A DNA stretch of 64,000 nucleotides from JADGGM01 sp025449955. Its GTDB lineage: Bacteria; Gemmatimonadota; Gemmatimonadetes; Gemmatimonadales; Gemmatimonadaceae. Below are positions 32,288 through 41,097 of this stretch, piece after piece. A model generated the notes under the pieces. It saw nothing but the letters and a program-made list of their open reading frames with translations. It ran no database searches and had not been told where the DNA came from. Within the stretch, counting starts at the first letter, position 1; each line of letters opens with the position of its first letter. A program made the position numbers and the translations under genes. The DNA lies in the NCBI GenBank assembly GCA_036554285.1, contig DATBNO010000029.1, positions 68,665 through 132,664 on the forward strand. Direction: 5' to 3'.

Positions 32288-34403
32288 CGCCCCCGTCGAA
32301 CGGATGCGGTGTTGCGTTAGGCGCGGGCGTGCCTGAGGCGTGGCGTCCCCCGTTGCCGCCCCGAGGCGGGATCGGACGGATGGGCGACGGTCCGGCCGGC
32401 ACCCCGCGGTGCGGCGTGCGCCGCGCCGAGCGCGCGACCGTTTCGCGATGCGTCGTGGCCGGCGCGCTGGCGAGCTGGAAGTGACCGACCAGCGTTTCCA
32501 TTTTTTCGGCTTGGCCGGACAACTCCTCGGCCGCACTCGCCGATTCTTCCGCGTTCGCCGCCGTTTGTTGCGTCACGGCGTTCATCTGCTCGACGCCGGC
32601 CGCGATCTGCTCGATGCCTTGGCTCTGCTGTTCCGAGCCCGCTGCGATCTCGGCCATCGCGACGCTCACCTTGTTCACATGCTCGGTGATGTCGCCGAAG
32701 CTCGTCATGACTTCGCGGTTGATCGCCGCGCCGCCTTCGGCGTGTTTCACCGATTCCTCGATGAGCGACGCCGTGTTCTTCGCCGCTTCGGCGCTGCGCA
32801 TTGCGAGATTGCGCACTTCTTCGGCGACGACGGCGAAGCCACGGCCGGCGTCGCCGGCGCGCGCCGCTTCGACCGCGGCGTTGAGCGCCAGCAGGTTGGT
32901 CTGGAACGCGATCTCGTCGATCGTTTTCACGATGCGCGCCGTTGCTGCCGCCGCACCCGTGATGCGATCGGTCGCTTCGGCGAGTCGTTTCATGCTTTGT
33001 GCGCCGCGTGACGCGCTGTCGCGCGTGGCTTCGCTCAACTGGCGTGCGTCGCGCGCGCTGAGCGCATTCTGGCGTGTCATGGCGCCCATCTCCTGCAAGC
33101 TGCTCGACACTTCCTCGAGCGAGCTCGCCTGCTCGGCCGCGCCCTGCGCGAGGAGCTGGCTGCCCGCGCTCACCTGTCCTGCTCCGGCGGCGACCTGCTC
33201 CGCCGCCATCGCGACTTCGGCCAGCGCTTCATCGAGTTGGCCTAACGCCTTGTTCAGCCCTTGCTTGATGCGCGCGTGCTCGCCGCGGTATTCCCCGCGC
33301 ATGCGGACGCGCAGATCGCGGGCGGCGAGGCGGTCGAGCACCTCGGCCGCTTCGTGTACCGGCGCGATGACCGCGTCGAGCGTCTCGTTGAAGCCCGAGA
33401 CGAGGTCGTGAAACGCGCCGCGGTACCGCGCGGCGTCGCCGCGCCGCGTGAGCTCGCCCTGCTTGGCCGCGTCGATGAGCGCGCGGACTTCTTGCGTTAG
33501 GCCGGCAAGGGCCTGGACCATCTCCTGGAACGAGTGACTGAGCACATCGTTCGGGCCGCGCGGCTTGACGGCGACGCTGATGTCGCCCTCGCCCAGGTGG
33601 CGCGCCACCGCCGCGAAGTCGCGTTGGGCATCGATGATGCGGCGCAGGCCCTGCGCCAGATCGCCCATCTCGTCATGCGACGTCACCCACACTTCGACGT
33701 CCACCTGTCCCTTGGCGATGAGGTCCATCTTGGTGGACAACTCGGAGACGGGCCAGTTGATGCCGCGCTCGAGCACGAACGCGGCGATCAGGGTGACCAG
33801 CACGGTGATGACCGTGCCCCAGACCAACGCGCGGCCGGCGTTCGCGTCGCGCTCGGTGCCGGCCATGCGCACGCCGGACTGCACCGCCTGCTCCTGCGCG
33901 ATGGCGGTCGCGATGATGCGGCGCATGTCGTCGAGCTGCTTCTGTTCGTTGGCGGCCGCGAACTCGGCGGCCGGGGCGGCGGCGGTGTGCCGGTTCCGCA
34001 GTGCCGGGACGACGACGTCGTCGTGGAGCGACACGCCTAACCGCTCGAGCTGCTCCCATCGCGCGCGCTGGGCCGGGTTCTCGGTCGACATGCGCTGCAG
34101 CGAATCGACCTGGTGGCGGAACGCGTCCCAGCCAGACTCCACATCGCGCTCGGCCGCATCGCCGACGCCCAACATGGCGCCGCGATAGCCCGCATCCATA
34201 GTAAGGAGCGATGCCAGCGCGTCCTGGGCGCCGTCGATCACATCGATCGCGTGCTGCGTCGCGCCCCGGTCCGCCGCCGCGGTGGTGATCGACTCGTGCA
34301 TGTAGATGCCCTGCGCGACGACCATCGCGAACACCGCCGCGAAGGCCACCGTCAGTTTCCCGCGCATGCGGAGGTTGTAGAACCAGTTCATGGTCATGGC
34401 CAA
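32262..34403 (-). CDS. Methyl-accepting chemotaxis protein, class with HAMP repeats
   Basis: 713 residues. TM1 near the start (KLTVAFAAVFAMVVAQGI), a ~160-residue four-helix periplasmic sensor, TM2 (VITVLVTLIAAFVLE), tandem HAMP-like segments (SELSTKMDLIAKGQVDV..., AARDLRVRMRGEYRGEH) and the signalling hairpin with IDEIAFQTNLLALNAAVEAARAGDAGRGFAVVAEEVRNLA. Methylation helices flank it. It ends in a Pro-rich linker and a DDDVLEEF terminus, which has the place but not the usual WxxF form of the CheR-binding pentapeptide tail. ATG 34403 is used; ATG 34397 is equally possible. Ligand unknown. Confidence 0.93.
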   Translation of the reverse strand: MAMTMNWFYNLRMRGKLTVAFAAVFAMVVAQGIYMHESITTAAADRGATQHAIDVIDGAQDALASLLTMDAGYRGAMLGVGDAAERDVESGWDAFRHQVDSLQRMSTENPAQRARWEQLERLGVSLHDDVVVPALRNRHTAAAPAAEFAAANEQKQLDDMRRIIATAIAQEQAVQSGVRMAGTERDANAGRALVWGTVITVLVTLIAAFVLERGINWPVSELSTKMDLIAKGQVDVEVWVTSHDEMGDLAQGLRRIIDAQRDFAAVARHLGEGDISVAVKPRGPNDVLSHSFQEMVQALAGLTQEVRALIDAAKQGELTRRGDAARYRGAFHDLVSGFNETLDAVIAPVHEAAEVLDRLAARDLRVRMRGEYRGEHARIKQGLNKALGQLDEALAEVAMAAEQVAAGAGQVSAGSQLLAQGAAEQASSLEEVSSSLQEMGAMTRQNALSARDARQLSEATRDSASRGAQSMKRLAEATDRITGAAAATARIVKTIDEIAFQTNLLALNAAVEAARAGDAGRGFAVVAEEVRNLAMRSAEAAKNTASLIEESVKHAEGGAAINREVMTSFGDITEHVNKVSVAMAEIAAGSEQQSQGIEQIAAGVEQMNAVTQQTAANAEESASAAEELSGQAEKMETLVGHFQLASAPATTHRETVARSARRTPHRGVPAGPSPIRPIPPRGGNGGRHASGTPAPNATPHPFDGGDDDVLEEF

Positions 34404-34434
34404 CGGATCCCGGATGGAGGGGGCGTCGATTCAG

Positions 34435-34908
34435 TTAGGCAGCTGTCGGCGAGCCGGCCGAGCCGGCGAGGTCGCTGGCGTCGATCACGCGCGTGATGTC
34501 CAACAAGAGACGCACGCGCGACGCCGATTTCGCGATGCCGACCAGATAGTCCGTGTGGACGCCTGCGCCTAACGACGGCGGCGGCTCGATGTCGGCGGCC
34601 GCGATGTCGGCGACCTCGGACACGCGGTCCACGAGCAACCCCACGTGCGCGGCGTGCGCCGCGACGACGATGATGCAGCTCGTCGGGCCGGGGTCGACCG
34701 CCGGCAAATCGAACTTGAGGCGCAAGTCGAGTATGGAGATCACCCGCCCGCGCAGGTTGATCACGCCGCGCACGAACGGCGGCGTGCGCGGCACGCGCGT
34801 GATCGGCAACACACCGATGATCTCGTGCACGGCGAGAATCTCCATGCCGTACTCTTCGGCGCCGAGGAAGAACGTGAGGTACTTGCCGGCCGTGGCGTGC
34901 GTGCTCAT
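34435..34908 (-). CDS. cheW: CheW coupling protein
   Basis: 157 residues with the CheW beta-barrel pattern (KYLTFFLGAEEYGMEILAVHEIIGV, VRGVINLRGRVISILDLRLKF, VGLLVDRVSEVADI). It links the receptor to CheA. Its ATG overlaps the cheA stop (ATGA) and it precedes the receptor gene by 31 bases, so all three signalling-core parts are made together. The C-terminus ends in an Ala/Gly-rich extension. Confidence 0.93.
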   Translation of the reverse strand: MSTHATAGKYLTFFLGAEEYGMEILAVHEIIGVLPITRVPRTPPFVRGVINLRGRVISILDLRLKFDLPAVDPGPTSCIIVVAAHAAHVGLLVDRVSEVADIAAADIEPPPSLGAGVHTDYLVGIAKSASRVRLLLDITRVIDASDLAGSAGSPTAA

Positions 34909-37037
34909 GCGACCGCCTGCGTTCCCAGGAACGGTTGGGCGCGCCGCGCGAGCTCGAACAATTGCGGCACGTCGAGGATGAGGCCGACGCGTCCGTCGCC
35001 CAGAATCGCGGCGCCGGCGATGCCGGGCACCTCGCCGATCCCGGCCGTGACGGGCTTCGCGACCACTTGTTGTTGTCCCAGAATGCTGTCGACGAGCAGC
35101 GCGCAGCGGCGCTCGGCGGCGCCCACCACCATCAGCAGGGCCGACACCGGATCTTCACAGGCGCCGTCCGCGCCCAGCAGCCGATGCAGCCTGACTAACG
35201 GAAGGACGTCTTTCCGGAGCCGGACCATCTCGCCGCGGCCGGCCACGGTGAACAACGCGCCCCGCTCGGGGCGGAAGCTCACCACCACGTTCGTCGTGGG
35301 CACGATGTAGCGCTCGGCGCCCACGCGAACGAGCATGCCGTCGGTGATCGCGAGCGTGAGCGGCACGCGGAGCGTGATCGTCGTGCCCTCGCCCGGCGCC
35401 GATTGCACATCCACACGGCCATGCAGCGCCTGAATGTTGCGGCGCACCACGTCCATGCCCACACCGCGCCCCGACACGTCGGTCACTTGATCGGCGGTCG
35501 AGAGTCCCGGCGCGAAGATCAGGTCGAGCACATCGGCGTCGCTCAGCTGGTCGCCCGGCCGGACGATGCCGCGCGCCTCGGCGCGCTGGAGAATGCGATC
35601 GCGCTGCAAGCCGCGGCCGTCGTCGCGCAGGTCGATCACCACCTGCCCGTTCACCTGGGTAGCGGATAGCGTTAGGCGACCGGCCGCGGGCTTGCCGGCG
35701 GCCGTGCGCTCGTCCGGCGTTTCGATCCCGTGGTCGATCGCATTGCGGACCATGTGCATGAGCGGATCGGCGACCAGCTCCACCATGTTGCGATCGAGCT
35801 CCGTCATCTCGCCCTCGACGCGGCAGTCGACGTCCTTGCCGGCCCGTTGGGCGAGGTCGCGCGCCAGGCGCACGAGCTTGTTGCACGTCCCGCGCAGGGG
35901 GACCATGCGCATGCCCATGCTCATGTCGTGCAGGTCGCGCACGAGCTTGCCGGCGTGCGCCACCTTGCGCGAGAGCTCCGGGTGATCGCGGCCCGACGCG
36001 GGATCCTGCGCGATCATCCAGTGCGCCACCACCAGCTCGCCCACGAGATCGACGAGCGCATCCAGGCGGTCGAGTCGTACGCGCGCGCTGTGGGCGGTGC
36101 CGGCGTCGCGCGCCGTGACCGCAGGCGCGGCGCTGCGCGACGCCGCCGACACCGGCGCGGGTCCGGCGGGCGCCGCGTCGATTTCCTCCAACTCGCGGAG
36201 CACCTCGAGGAATCCAGCCGGATACGCGAGCCGTGCGCCGTCGCGCGACGCATCGAGGTTCTTGATCGCGCCGCTCAACGCGTCGAGCGCGCGCAGCGAG
36301 AGCGCGGCAATGCGTCCGGCGAATCCTTCGCGGCGGCGCCGTTCGCCTAACAATGACTCGCCGTGGTGCGCCAGCGCGACCAGGCCGTCGAGCTTGAGAA
36401 AGCCGGCCGTGCCCTTGATCGAATGGAACGCGCGCATTACGGTCTGCACCGACTCGCCGTCCTCCGGCGCCCGCTCGAGCACGAGCAACGCCGCCTCGGC
36501 GCTCTCGATGTACTCGCGCGCCTCGTCGCAGAAATCGCCGAGCAGCGCGCGGTCGGTGTCGTTAGGCAGCGAGAGCGGCGGGAGCGTGTCGGCGCGCGCC
36601 ACCACCGAGCGCGGAGGGCGGTCCGGCTGTCCGATCAGGTCCGATGTCCGCGGCTTGAGCGCCGGCGACGATTCGGGCAGATTCCGCATGATCGCGATGG
36701 TCGACCGCTCGGGCCCTTCGAGCAGCTGCAGCCTGTCGGGCGCCGCGGGCGACGCGAGGTATCCGCGCACCGCACCGAGCAGCACGCTCGCCGCGCGATG
36801 CAGCGCGGCCTGGCGATCACCGCGGTCGCGGTCCGTCCGCAGTGTCTCGGCCACGAGACGCAGCGACACACACGCACGCGCTTCTTGCGCCGGCACGCGT
36901 TCGATGAGACTCATCACGTCGGCGCGCAGCGCTCCGCGTGTTTCGAGATCCGAGGCGCCGAGTTGACCGATGGCGACGCTCAGCTTGTCGAAGCGGACGA
37001 GGAGAGATCGGGCGGAAGGACGAGACGCTTTGGGCAC
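34905..37037 (-). CDS. cheA: CheA chemotaxis histidine kinase
   Basis: 710 residues. An N-terminal ~155-residue region is of unclear kind; the Hpt domain carries the phospho-His (AFHSIKGTAGFLKL, ~195). The dimerisation domain (HSARVRLDRLDALVDLVGELVVAHWM), the ATPase core with N-box HMVRNAIDHGIE, G1 LRDDGRGL, G2 GRGVGMDVV, and the CheW-like P5 domain follow. No obvious CheY-binding P2 is seen between Hpt and dimerisation domain, only a ~60-residue Ala/Pro linker. It is the first gene of a seven-gene leftward operon (cheA-cheW-mcp-cheR-cheD-cheY-cheX). The N-terminal extension before the Hpt is unusual for CheA. Confidence 0.93.
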   Translation of the reverse strand: MPKASRPSARSLLVRFDKLSVAIGQLGASDLETRGALRADVMSLIERVPAQEARACVSLRLVAETLRTDRDRGDRQAALHRAASVLLGAVRGYLASPAAPDRLQLLEGPERSTIAIMRNLPESSPALKPRTSDLIGQPDRPPRSVVARADTLPPLSLPNDTDRALLGDFCDEAREYIESAEAALLVLERAPEDGESVQTVMRAFHSIKGTAGFLKLDGLVALAHHGESLLGERRRREGFAGRIAALSLRALDALSGAIKNLDASRDGARLAYPAGFLEVLRELEEIDAAPAGPAPVSAASRSAAPAVTARDAGTAHSARVRLDRLDALVDLVGELVVAHWMIAQDPASGRDHPELSRKVAHAGKLVRDLHDMSMGMRMVPLRGTCNKLVRLARDLAQRAGKDVDCRVEGEMTELDRNMVELVADPLMHMVRNAIDHGIETPDERTAAGKPAAGRLTLSATQVNGQVVIDLRDDGRGLQRDRILQRAEARGIVRPGDQLSDADVLDLIFAPGLSTADQVTDVSGRGVGMDVVRRNIQALHGRVDVQSAPGEGTTITLRVPLTLAITDGMLVRVGAERYIVPTTNVVVSFRPERGALFTVAGRGEMVRLRKDVLPLVRLHRLLGADGACEDPVSALLMVVGAAERRCALLVDSILGQQQVVAKPVTAGIGEVPGIAGAAILGDGRVGLILDVPQLFELARRAQPFLGTQAVA

Positions 37038-37197
37038 GCGAACAGGTGCGCTGTAAGACGGGTGGCAGAGCGGGACGGGCGGCCCTTGCGGGCGCGGCGC
37101 GGCTGATGCATGTCATCGACGCGCGCGACCAACGGACGCAACCACATCGCGTTGCGAGGGCTGTGCAAGCTCGTCGGTGAGGAAGCGCGTCCCTGTC

Positions 37198-37210
37198 CTC
37201 CACTTTGGAG
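37198..37210 (+). promoter_or_regulatory. Small hairpin covering the ribosome site of the receiver gene
   Basis: CTCCA-CTT-TGGAG: a 5-bp stem whose 3' arm is the GGAG Shine-Dalgarno of the gene at 37216. Pairing would hide the ribosome site, so it may lower or regulate translation. The stem is short and the effect is speculative. Confidence 0.3.
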
Positions 37211-37215
37211 CCGTG

Positions 37216-37608
37216 ATGTCGAAAACGGTGCTGGTCGTCGAGGACTCGGCTCTGTTCCAGAAGGCGTACGCCGCCGCCCTGGCGACGTACGCCCGGGAGC
37301 CGCTCGAAGTGCTGTACGCGTCGAACGGCGAGGAGGCCCTCGCGCAGGTCGCGCAGGTCCCGAGCATTGACCTTATCGTGCTGGACGTGAACATGCCGGT
37401 GATGGACGGTCCGGCGTTCCTCGACCGCCTGCGACACGACTACGCGTCGCTCGACATCCCCGTGATGTTCTCGAGCACCCGTGCGTATGCGATGCGGGAC
37501 AAAATCGGCAGCTCGTTAGGCGTCGTGGCATATCTCCAGAAGCCATTCGCGCCGCGCGAGCTCCACGCGCTCCTCGACAAGATCTGGTCCCGACCGGCGG
37601 CGACGTGA
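37216..37608 (+). CDS. CheY-like single receiver, divergent from cheA
   Basis: 130 residues: VVEDS acidic pair, phospho-acceptor Asp in LIVLDVNMPVMDG, switch Ser in VMFSSTRAYAM and Lys in YLQKPFAP. ATG at 37216 has a GGAG site 5 bases before it. It is divergently transcribed from cheA (178 bases between starts) and so may be a second messenger or a phosphate sink for CheA. No output domain is present. Confidence 0.88.
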   Translation: MSKTVLVVEDSALFQKAYAAALATYAREPLEVLYASNGEEALAQVAQVPSIDLIVLDVNMPVMDGPAFLDRLRHDYASLDIPVMFSSTRAYAMRDKIGSSLGVVAYLQKPFAPRELHALLDKIWSRPAAT

Positions 37609-37629
37609 GTCGCCGCCGGAGACCGTGTC

Positions 37630-38034
37630 CTAAGCCGCGTACGCCAAACTGATTGCACGGCGGGCGCCGCGCTTGAGCGCGCGATGGACCACGCGCGCAT
37701 ACGTCAGAAAATTGAGACCGGCGACGGGATATCGAATGAAGAATTCGTGCGGCAGCATGTCGCCCTTCATCCGATTGCAGGGGCCGCACGCCACGACGAG
37801 GTTGCCCGGCACGTGCGCGCCGCCGCGTGCAAGCGGGTAGACGTGATCGATGGTGGCGACGGCGAGGTCGAGTGCCGCGCCGCAGTAGACGCAGCGGCGG
37901 CAGCAGTCACGCATCATCGCGCGTTTGAGCGCGCGTTTCTCCCCGTAGCGGCGGGGATGGAGGGGTTTACGGTGAAGCCCGCGGGTGCACCGCGGGAGTG
38001 AAGGGACGATGCGGTGAAGAGCATGCCGTGACAT
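37630..38034 (-). CDS. HNH endonuclease
   Basis: 134 residues from ATG 38034 (GAGG 4 bases upstream). A basic N-terminus (HRKPLHPRRYGEKRALKRAMM) precedes the HNH core: CVYCGAALDLAVATIDHVYPLARGGAHVPGNLVVACGPCNRMKGD. The two CxxC pairs bind zinc, the His of IDH is catalytic, and the Asn of GNLV is the motif's N. HNH proteins of this type cut DNA and occur in restriction, repair or mobile contexts; no partner methylase or recombinase is nearby. A long, stable hairpin with a T-run sits just before its ribosome site. Confidence 0.85.
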   Translation of the reverse strand: MSRHALHRIVPSLPRCTRGLHRKPLHPRRYGEKRALKRAMMRDCCRRCVYCGAALDLAVATIDHVYPLARGGAHVPGNLVVACGPCNRMKGDMLPHEFFIRYPVAGLNFLTYARVVHRALKRGARRAISLAYAA

Positions 38035-38051
38035 TGCACCTCGCCGAAAAG

Positions 38052-38095
38052 CAGCGACGCCCAGCATCGGGGATCTCCCGAGCTGGGCGTCGCTG
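38052..38095 (-). promoter_or_regulatory. Terminator-like hairpin in the leader of the HNH gene (possible attenuator)
   Basis: 14-bp arms CAGCGACGCCCAGC / GCTGGGCGTCGCTG (38052-38065 and 38082-38095), with an inner TCGGG/CCCGA helix extending it to ~19 bp around a single bulged A. On the minus strand it is followed directly by CTTTTCGG and then, 13 bases later, the start codon of the HNH gene. No leftward gene lies upstream to be terminated, so it looks like a leader attenuator or a block to read-in transcription. Confidence 0.55.
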
Positions 38096-38207
38096 GAAAA
38101 CGAGACGCGTTCGCACGTTCTTTCGATCGTGCATCGCTCTCGACGCTTGATCGATCCGTTGATGTCCTTCGTCGCGGACCGTGCGTGCTCATGATCCTCC
38201 GATAGGC

Positions 38208-38235
38208 GTGACGCTACAACCGCGCCGTGCGTCAC
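38208..38235. promoter_or_regulatory. Inverted repeat between the HNH and membrane MCP genes
   Basis: GTGACGC (38208-38214) and GCGTCAC (38229-38235) separated by 14 bases, in the divergent control region. It could be an operator for a dimeric regulator or part of the HNH leader. I see no clean promoter consensus in the rest of 38096-38350. Confidence 0.35.
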
Positions 38236-38350
38236 AGCATTGCACGCCGACCGGCTTCCGCGCAAGAGCTTTGCGCAGTCCGCACCGTAACGAGCCAATG
38301 TCTTTCCTCCCTGTCACCGCGATGCGACTGCGCGCGCGGTCGGGCGAGCG

Positions 38351-40474
38351 ATGACCTCGACCGCCGCCGAACCCGCAATCCTGTTGCCGAACCGGCCATC
38401 CTGGCTGACGGACGAAACCGTCCGCCGGCTGGTGGTCACGTATGCCGCCTTCGCCATTCCGGTGGGATTCGCGCTGCATCAGTACGCGCGGCCGTTCCCC
38501 TGGTTGGGCGCGGTGCTGCTGTTCTTCGTCGCGATTGCGACACGGGCGTTCGGGATTCCGCTTCCCGGCAAAGGCTTCGCCAGTTTCGCCGTGGGCGTCG
38601 GGATCGCGGCGGTGGTCGCACTCGGTTGGGCGGCCGGCGCGTTAGCCTCTGGACTTGGCATCCTCATCGGCGACGCGCTGGTGCGTCGTCTGCCCCTCCG
38701 GAACGCGGTCGGCAACGCCGCCCACTTCTGCACCGCGTGCAGCTTGGCCGGCATGGCGTATTTCTGGGCGGCCAACGGCGAGTTGGGCGTGAGCGTGTTC
38801 GCCTCGTCCAACTCGTGGCGGCTGGCGCTTTTCATCGTGCTGTTCATCGCGATTCTGAACGCGACCTTCTATCTGCAGCTCAGGCTGTCACCGGCCATCG
38901 CATGGGTGGACGCGCGCCTCACGGCGCGGTGGGAGAGCACGGTGTCGGTGTTGGCCACGCTGCTCGCGCTGACGGCCATGCGGCTCGCCTACGGCAAGGC
39001 CGATTCGCGGTGGTACTTCGTCGAGGGCGCGATCCTGATCGGCGTCGCCGCGCTCACGCACTGGCTGGTCAAGAAGGGTGCGTTAGGCGAGAGCCTGCAG
39101 ATGGTGCAGCGGTTGTCGCGCGTGATGAGCGCGCGCCCCGAGCTGCACCGCGCGATGAGCGACATCGAGCAGCTCACGCGGACGCTCGTGCCGTGGGAGG
39201 AGATGGGAATCGCGCGTTACGATGACTCGACGCGCGAGTTCGTCGTGCTCACGGACACCGGCGGCGCGCTGAGCGGCGGACTGCGCTTCCCGGCCAACCA
39301 GGGCATGCCCGCGCTGGCGCTCGATCGTGGACGCGCGGTGACGCGACGCGACGCCGGCGCCGACCTGAACGAGATCACACGGCACCGCGGCTCCGAGATC
39401 GCCGTGCCGCTCAAGTACGGCGACCGCCTGGTGGGCCTGTGGACCGTTAGGCATTCGCGCACCGACATGTACCGCGACTACGATGCGCAGCTGCTCGATG
39501 GCGTCGCGCCGCAGCTCGCGTTGTCGCTGTCGCTCGATTCGCTGATTCAACCGGTGCTCGACGCTTCCGAGCACATGACGCAGCACGTCGAGGCGATCAC
39601 GGCCACGACGCAGCAGCTGCACGCGTCGTCGCAGGAGAGCGCGAACACGGCGCGCGTGCTCTCGTCGACGGTGCGCGCGCTGTCGGACACGCTGTCCAAG
39701 GGCGCCGAGGAAGCGCGCGCCGCGCAAGAGGTGGCCGAGAGCACCGTGTCCGAAGGACGCGGCACGCAGGTGACAGGCGAGCAGATGCTGCGCGATGCGC
39801 GCATCGTGCGCGGCGCCACCGAGAAAGCGTCGACGCAGCTCACGGCGGCCGCCGCGATCGTGCAGGAGGGCGCGAAGGAAGTGTCGCGCCTGCAAGATGT
39901 GTCGAGCGCGGTGCAGAAGTTCGGACAAACCATCACGTCGTTAGCCGATCAAACCGGATTGCTCGCGCTCAACGCGGCCGTCGAAGCGGCGCGCGCGGGT
40001 ACGCACGGACGCGGGTTCGCGGTGGTCGCCCAGGAAATCCGCGCGCTCGCCGATCGCAGCGCGGCAGAGGCCGAAGCAATGGATCGCGCCGTGCGCGACA
40101 TTCGCGCGGCGCTCGATCGCGCCGTCACGCTGATGCAGCGCACGCGCGAAGAAGTGTTAGGCGTGGCCCAAGCGAGCAACGGGTGGGTGGACGAGCTCGA
40201 CCGTATCGTCGCGGCGTCGGAGACGGTGGCCTCCGCGGGCTACCGCATTGTCGACGCCGCTCGCGAGAACGCGCAGCGGTCGGACATCATGGCGTTAGCA
40301 CTCGCCGGCGCGCAGCAGGATGCACGGAACGCAGCCACCGAGACCGACGTCGTCGCCGGCGCCAGCACGCAACAAGAAAGCGCGATCGAGGCGCTCAACG
40401 ACGCCGCCACGCGGCTCAGCATGACCGCGCACGAGCTGTCCGGCGCGGTCGCCGCGGTCCGAAAGGCCGACTAA
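38351..40474 (+). CDS. Membrane chemoreceptor with multi-TM sensor and GAF domain
   Basis: 707 residues. An N-terminal integral-membrane sensor of about seven helices (VTYAAFAIPVGFALHQYA... LGAVLLFFVAIATRAFGI... ALFIVLFIAILNATFYLQL) resembles MASE-type modules. A GAF domain follows at ~260-400 (EEMGIARYDDSTREFVVLTD... VGLWTVRHSRTDMYRDYDAQLLDGVAPQLALSL). Then a methyl-accepting signalling region with the hairpin SLADQTGLLALNAAVEAARAGTHGRGFAVVAQEIRALADRS. No HAMP or periplasmic domain, so it senses within the membrane or cytoplasm. It is close to the che cluster and may feed the same CheA. Confidence 0.85.
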   Translation: MTSTAAEPAILLPNRPSWLTDETVRRLVVTYAAFAIPVGFALHQYARPFPWLGAVLLFFVAIATRAFGIPLPGKGFASFAVGVGIAAVVALGWAAGALASGLGILIGDALVRRLPLRNAVGNAAHFCTACSLAGMAYFWAANGELGVSVFASSNSWRLALFIVLFIAILNATFYLQLRLSPAIAWVDARLTARWESTVSVLATLLALTAMRLAYGKADSRWYFVEGAILIGVAALTHWLVKKGALGESLQMVQRLSRVMSARPELHRAMSDIEQLTRTLVPWEEMGIARYDDSTREFVVLTDTGGALSGGLRFPANQGMPALALDRGRAVTRRDAGADLNEITRHRGSEIAVPLKYGDRLVGLWTVRHSRTDMYRDYDAQLLDGVAPQLALSLSLDSLIQPVLDASEHMTQHVEAITATTQQLHASSQESANTARVLSSTVRALSDTLSKGAEEARAAQEVAESTVSEGRGTQVTGEQMLRDARIVRGATEKASTQLTAAAAIVQEGAKEVSRLQDVSSAVQKFGQTITSLADQTGLLALNAAVEAARAGTHGRGFAVVAQEIRALADRSAAEAEAMDRAVRDIRAALDRAVTLMQRTREEVLGVAQASNGWVDELDRIVAASETVASAGYRIVDAARENAQRSDIMALALAGAQQDARNAATETDVVAGASTQQESAIEALNDAATRLSMTAHELSGAVAAVRKAD

Positions 40475-40503
40475 CGGCGCGTCCGTTCGCGCGCGACGCC
40501 CGG

Positions 40504-40986
40504 TCAGAGCGCGGTGAGCTCCGGCACTCGGCGTCCTTTCTTCATCGGATCGCGCAAGCTCGAGATGATGCGGGCCGCGGTCGCGTCAAGCTGAGTCCGG
40601 TCGGGCATGGTCGAACCCGGGAACGGCAGCGGGACGTCGAAGCCATCATCGGCGCGGCGCGGGATCAGATGGATGTGGAAGTGGTACACGTCCTGACCCG
40701 CCGACTCGCCGCTCGACACCACCAGGTTCATGCCTTCGGTGCCCGTCACTCGCCTGATGACGGGACCCAACTCCATCGCCACCGAGAACAGGTGCATGCC
40801 GAGGTCGGTAGGCAAGTCGAGGAGCGACTCGTAGTGCTGTCGCGGGACGACGAGCACGTGACCCTGGTTCACCGGTTGAATGTCCATGAACGCCAGTGCA
40901 TCGCGGTCTTCGTAGCACATCGAGACTTCCGCGGCGCCCTGAATGATGTCGCAGAAGATGCAGTGGTTGCCGCTCGGCCGATTCAT
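40504..40986 (-). CDS. HIT-family nucleotide hydrolase
   Basis: 160 residues from ATG 40986 (GGGAGG 5 bases before). CIFCDIIQG zinc-like N-terminus, VNQGHVLVVPRQHYESLLDLP, and the histidine triad VYHFHIHLIPRR. HIT proteins hydrolyse nucleoside phosphoramidates or dinucleoside polyphosphates through the middle triad His. All triad residues are present. It stands alone between the MCP and the CHAT gene. Confidence 0.93.
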   Translation of the reverse strand: MNRPSGNHCIFCDIIQGAAEVSMCYEDRDALAFMDIQPVNQGHVLVVPRQHYESLLDLPTDLGMHLFSVAMELGPVIRRVTGTEGMNLVVSSGESAGQDVYHFHIHLIPRRADDGFDVPLPFPGSTMPDRTQLDATAARIISSLRDPMKKGRRVPELTAL

Positions 40987-41097
40987 GGAGCCTCCCTCGA
41001 GTGAGACTGCCCTGTTACGCACGGGCGGTGCCACGATTTCAGCTGCGAGCGGCGGCTCACCCTTGCTGCCTCATACAGGCCGATCCTTATTAGTAGC

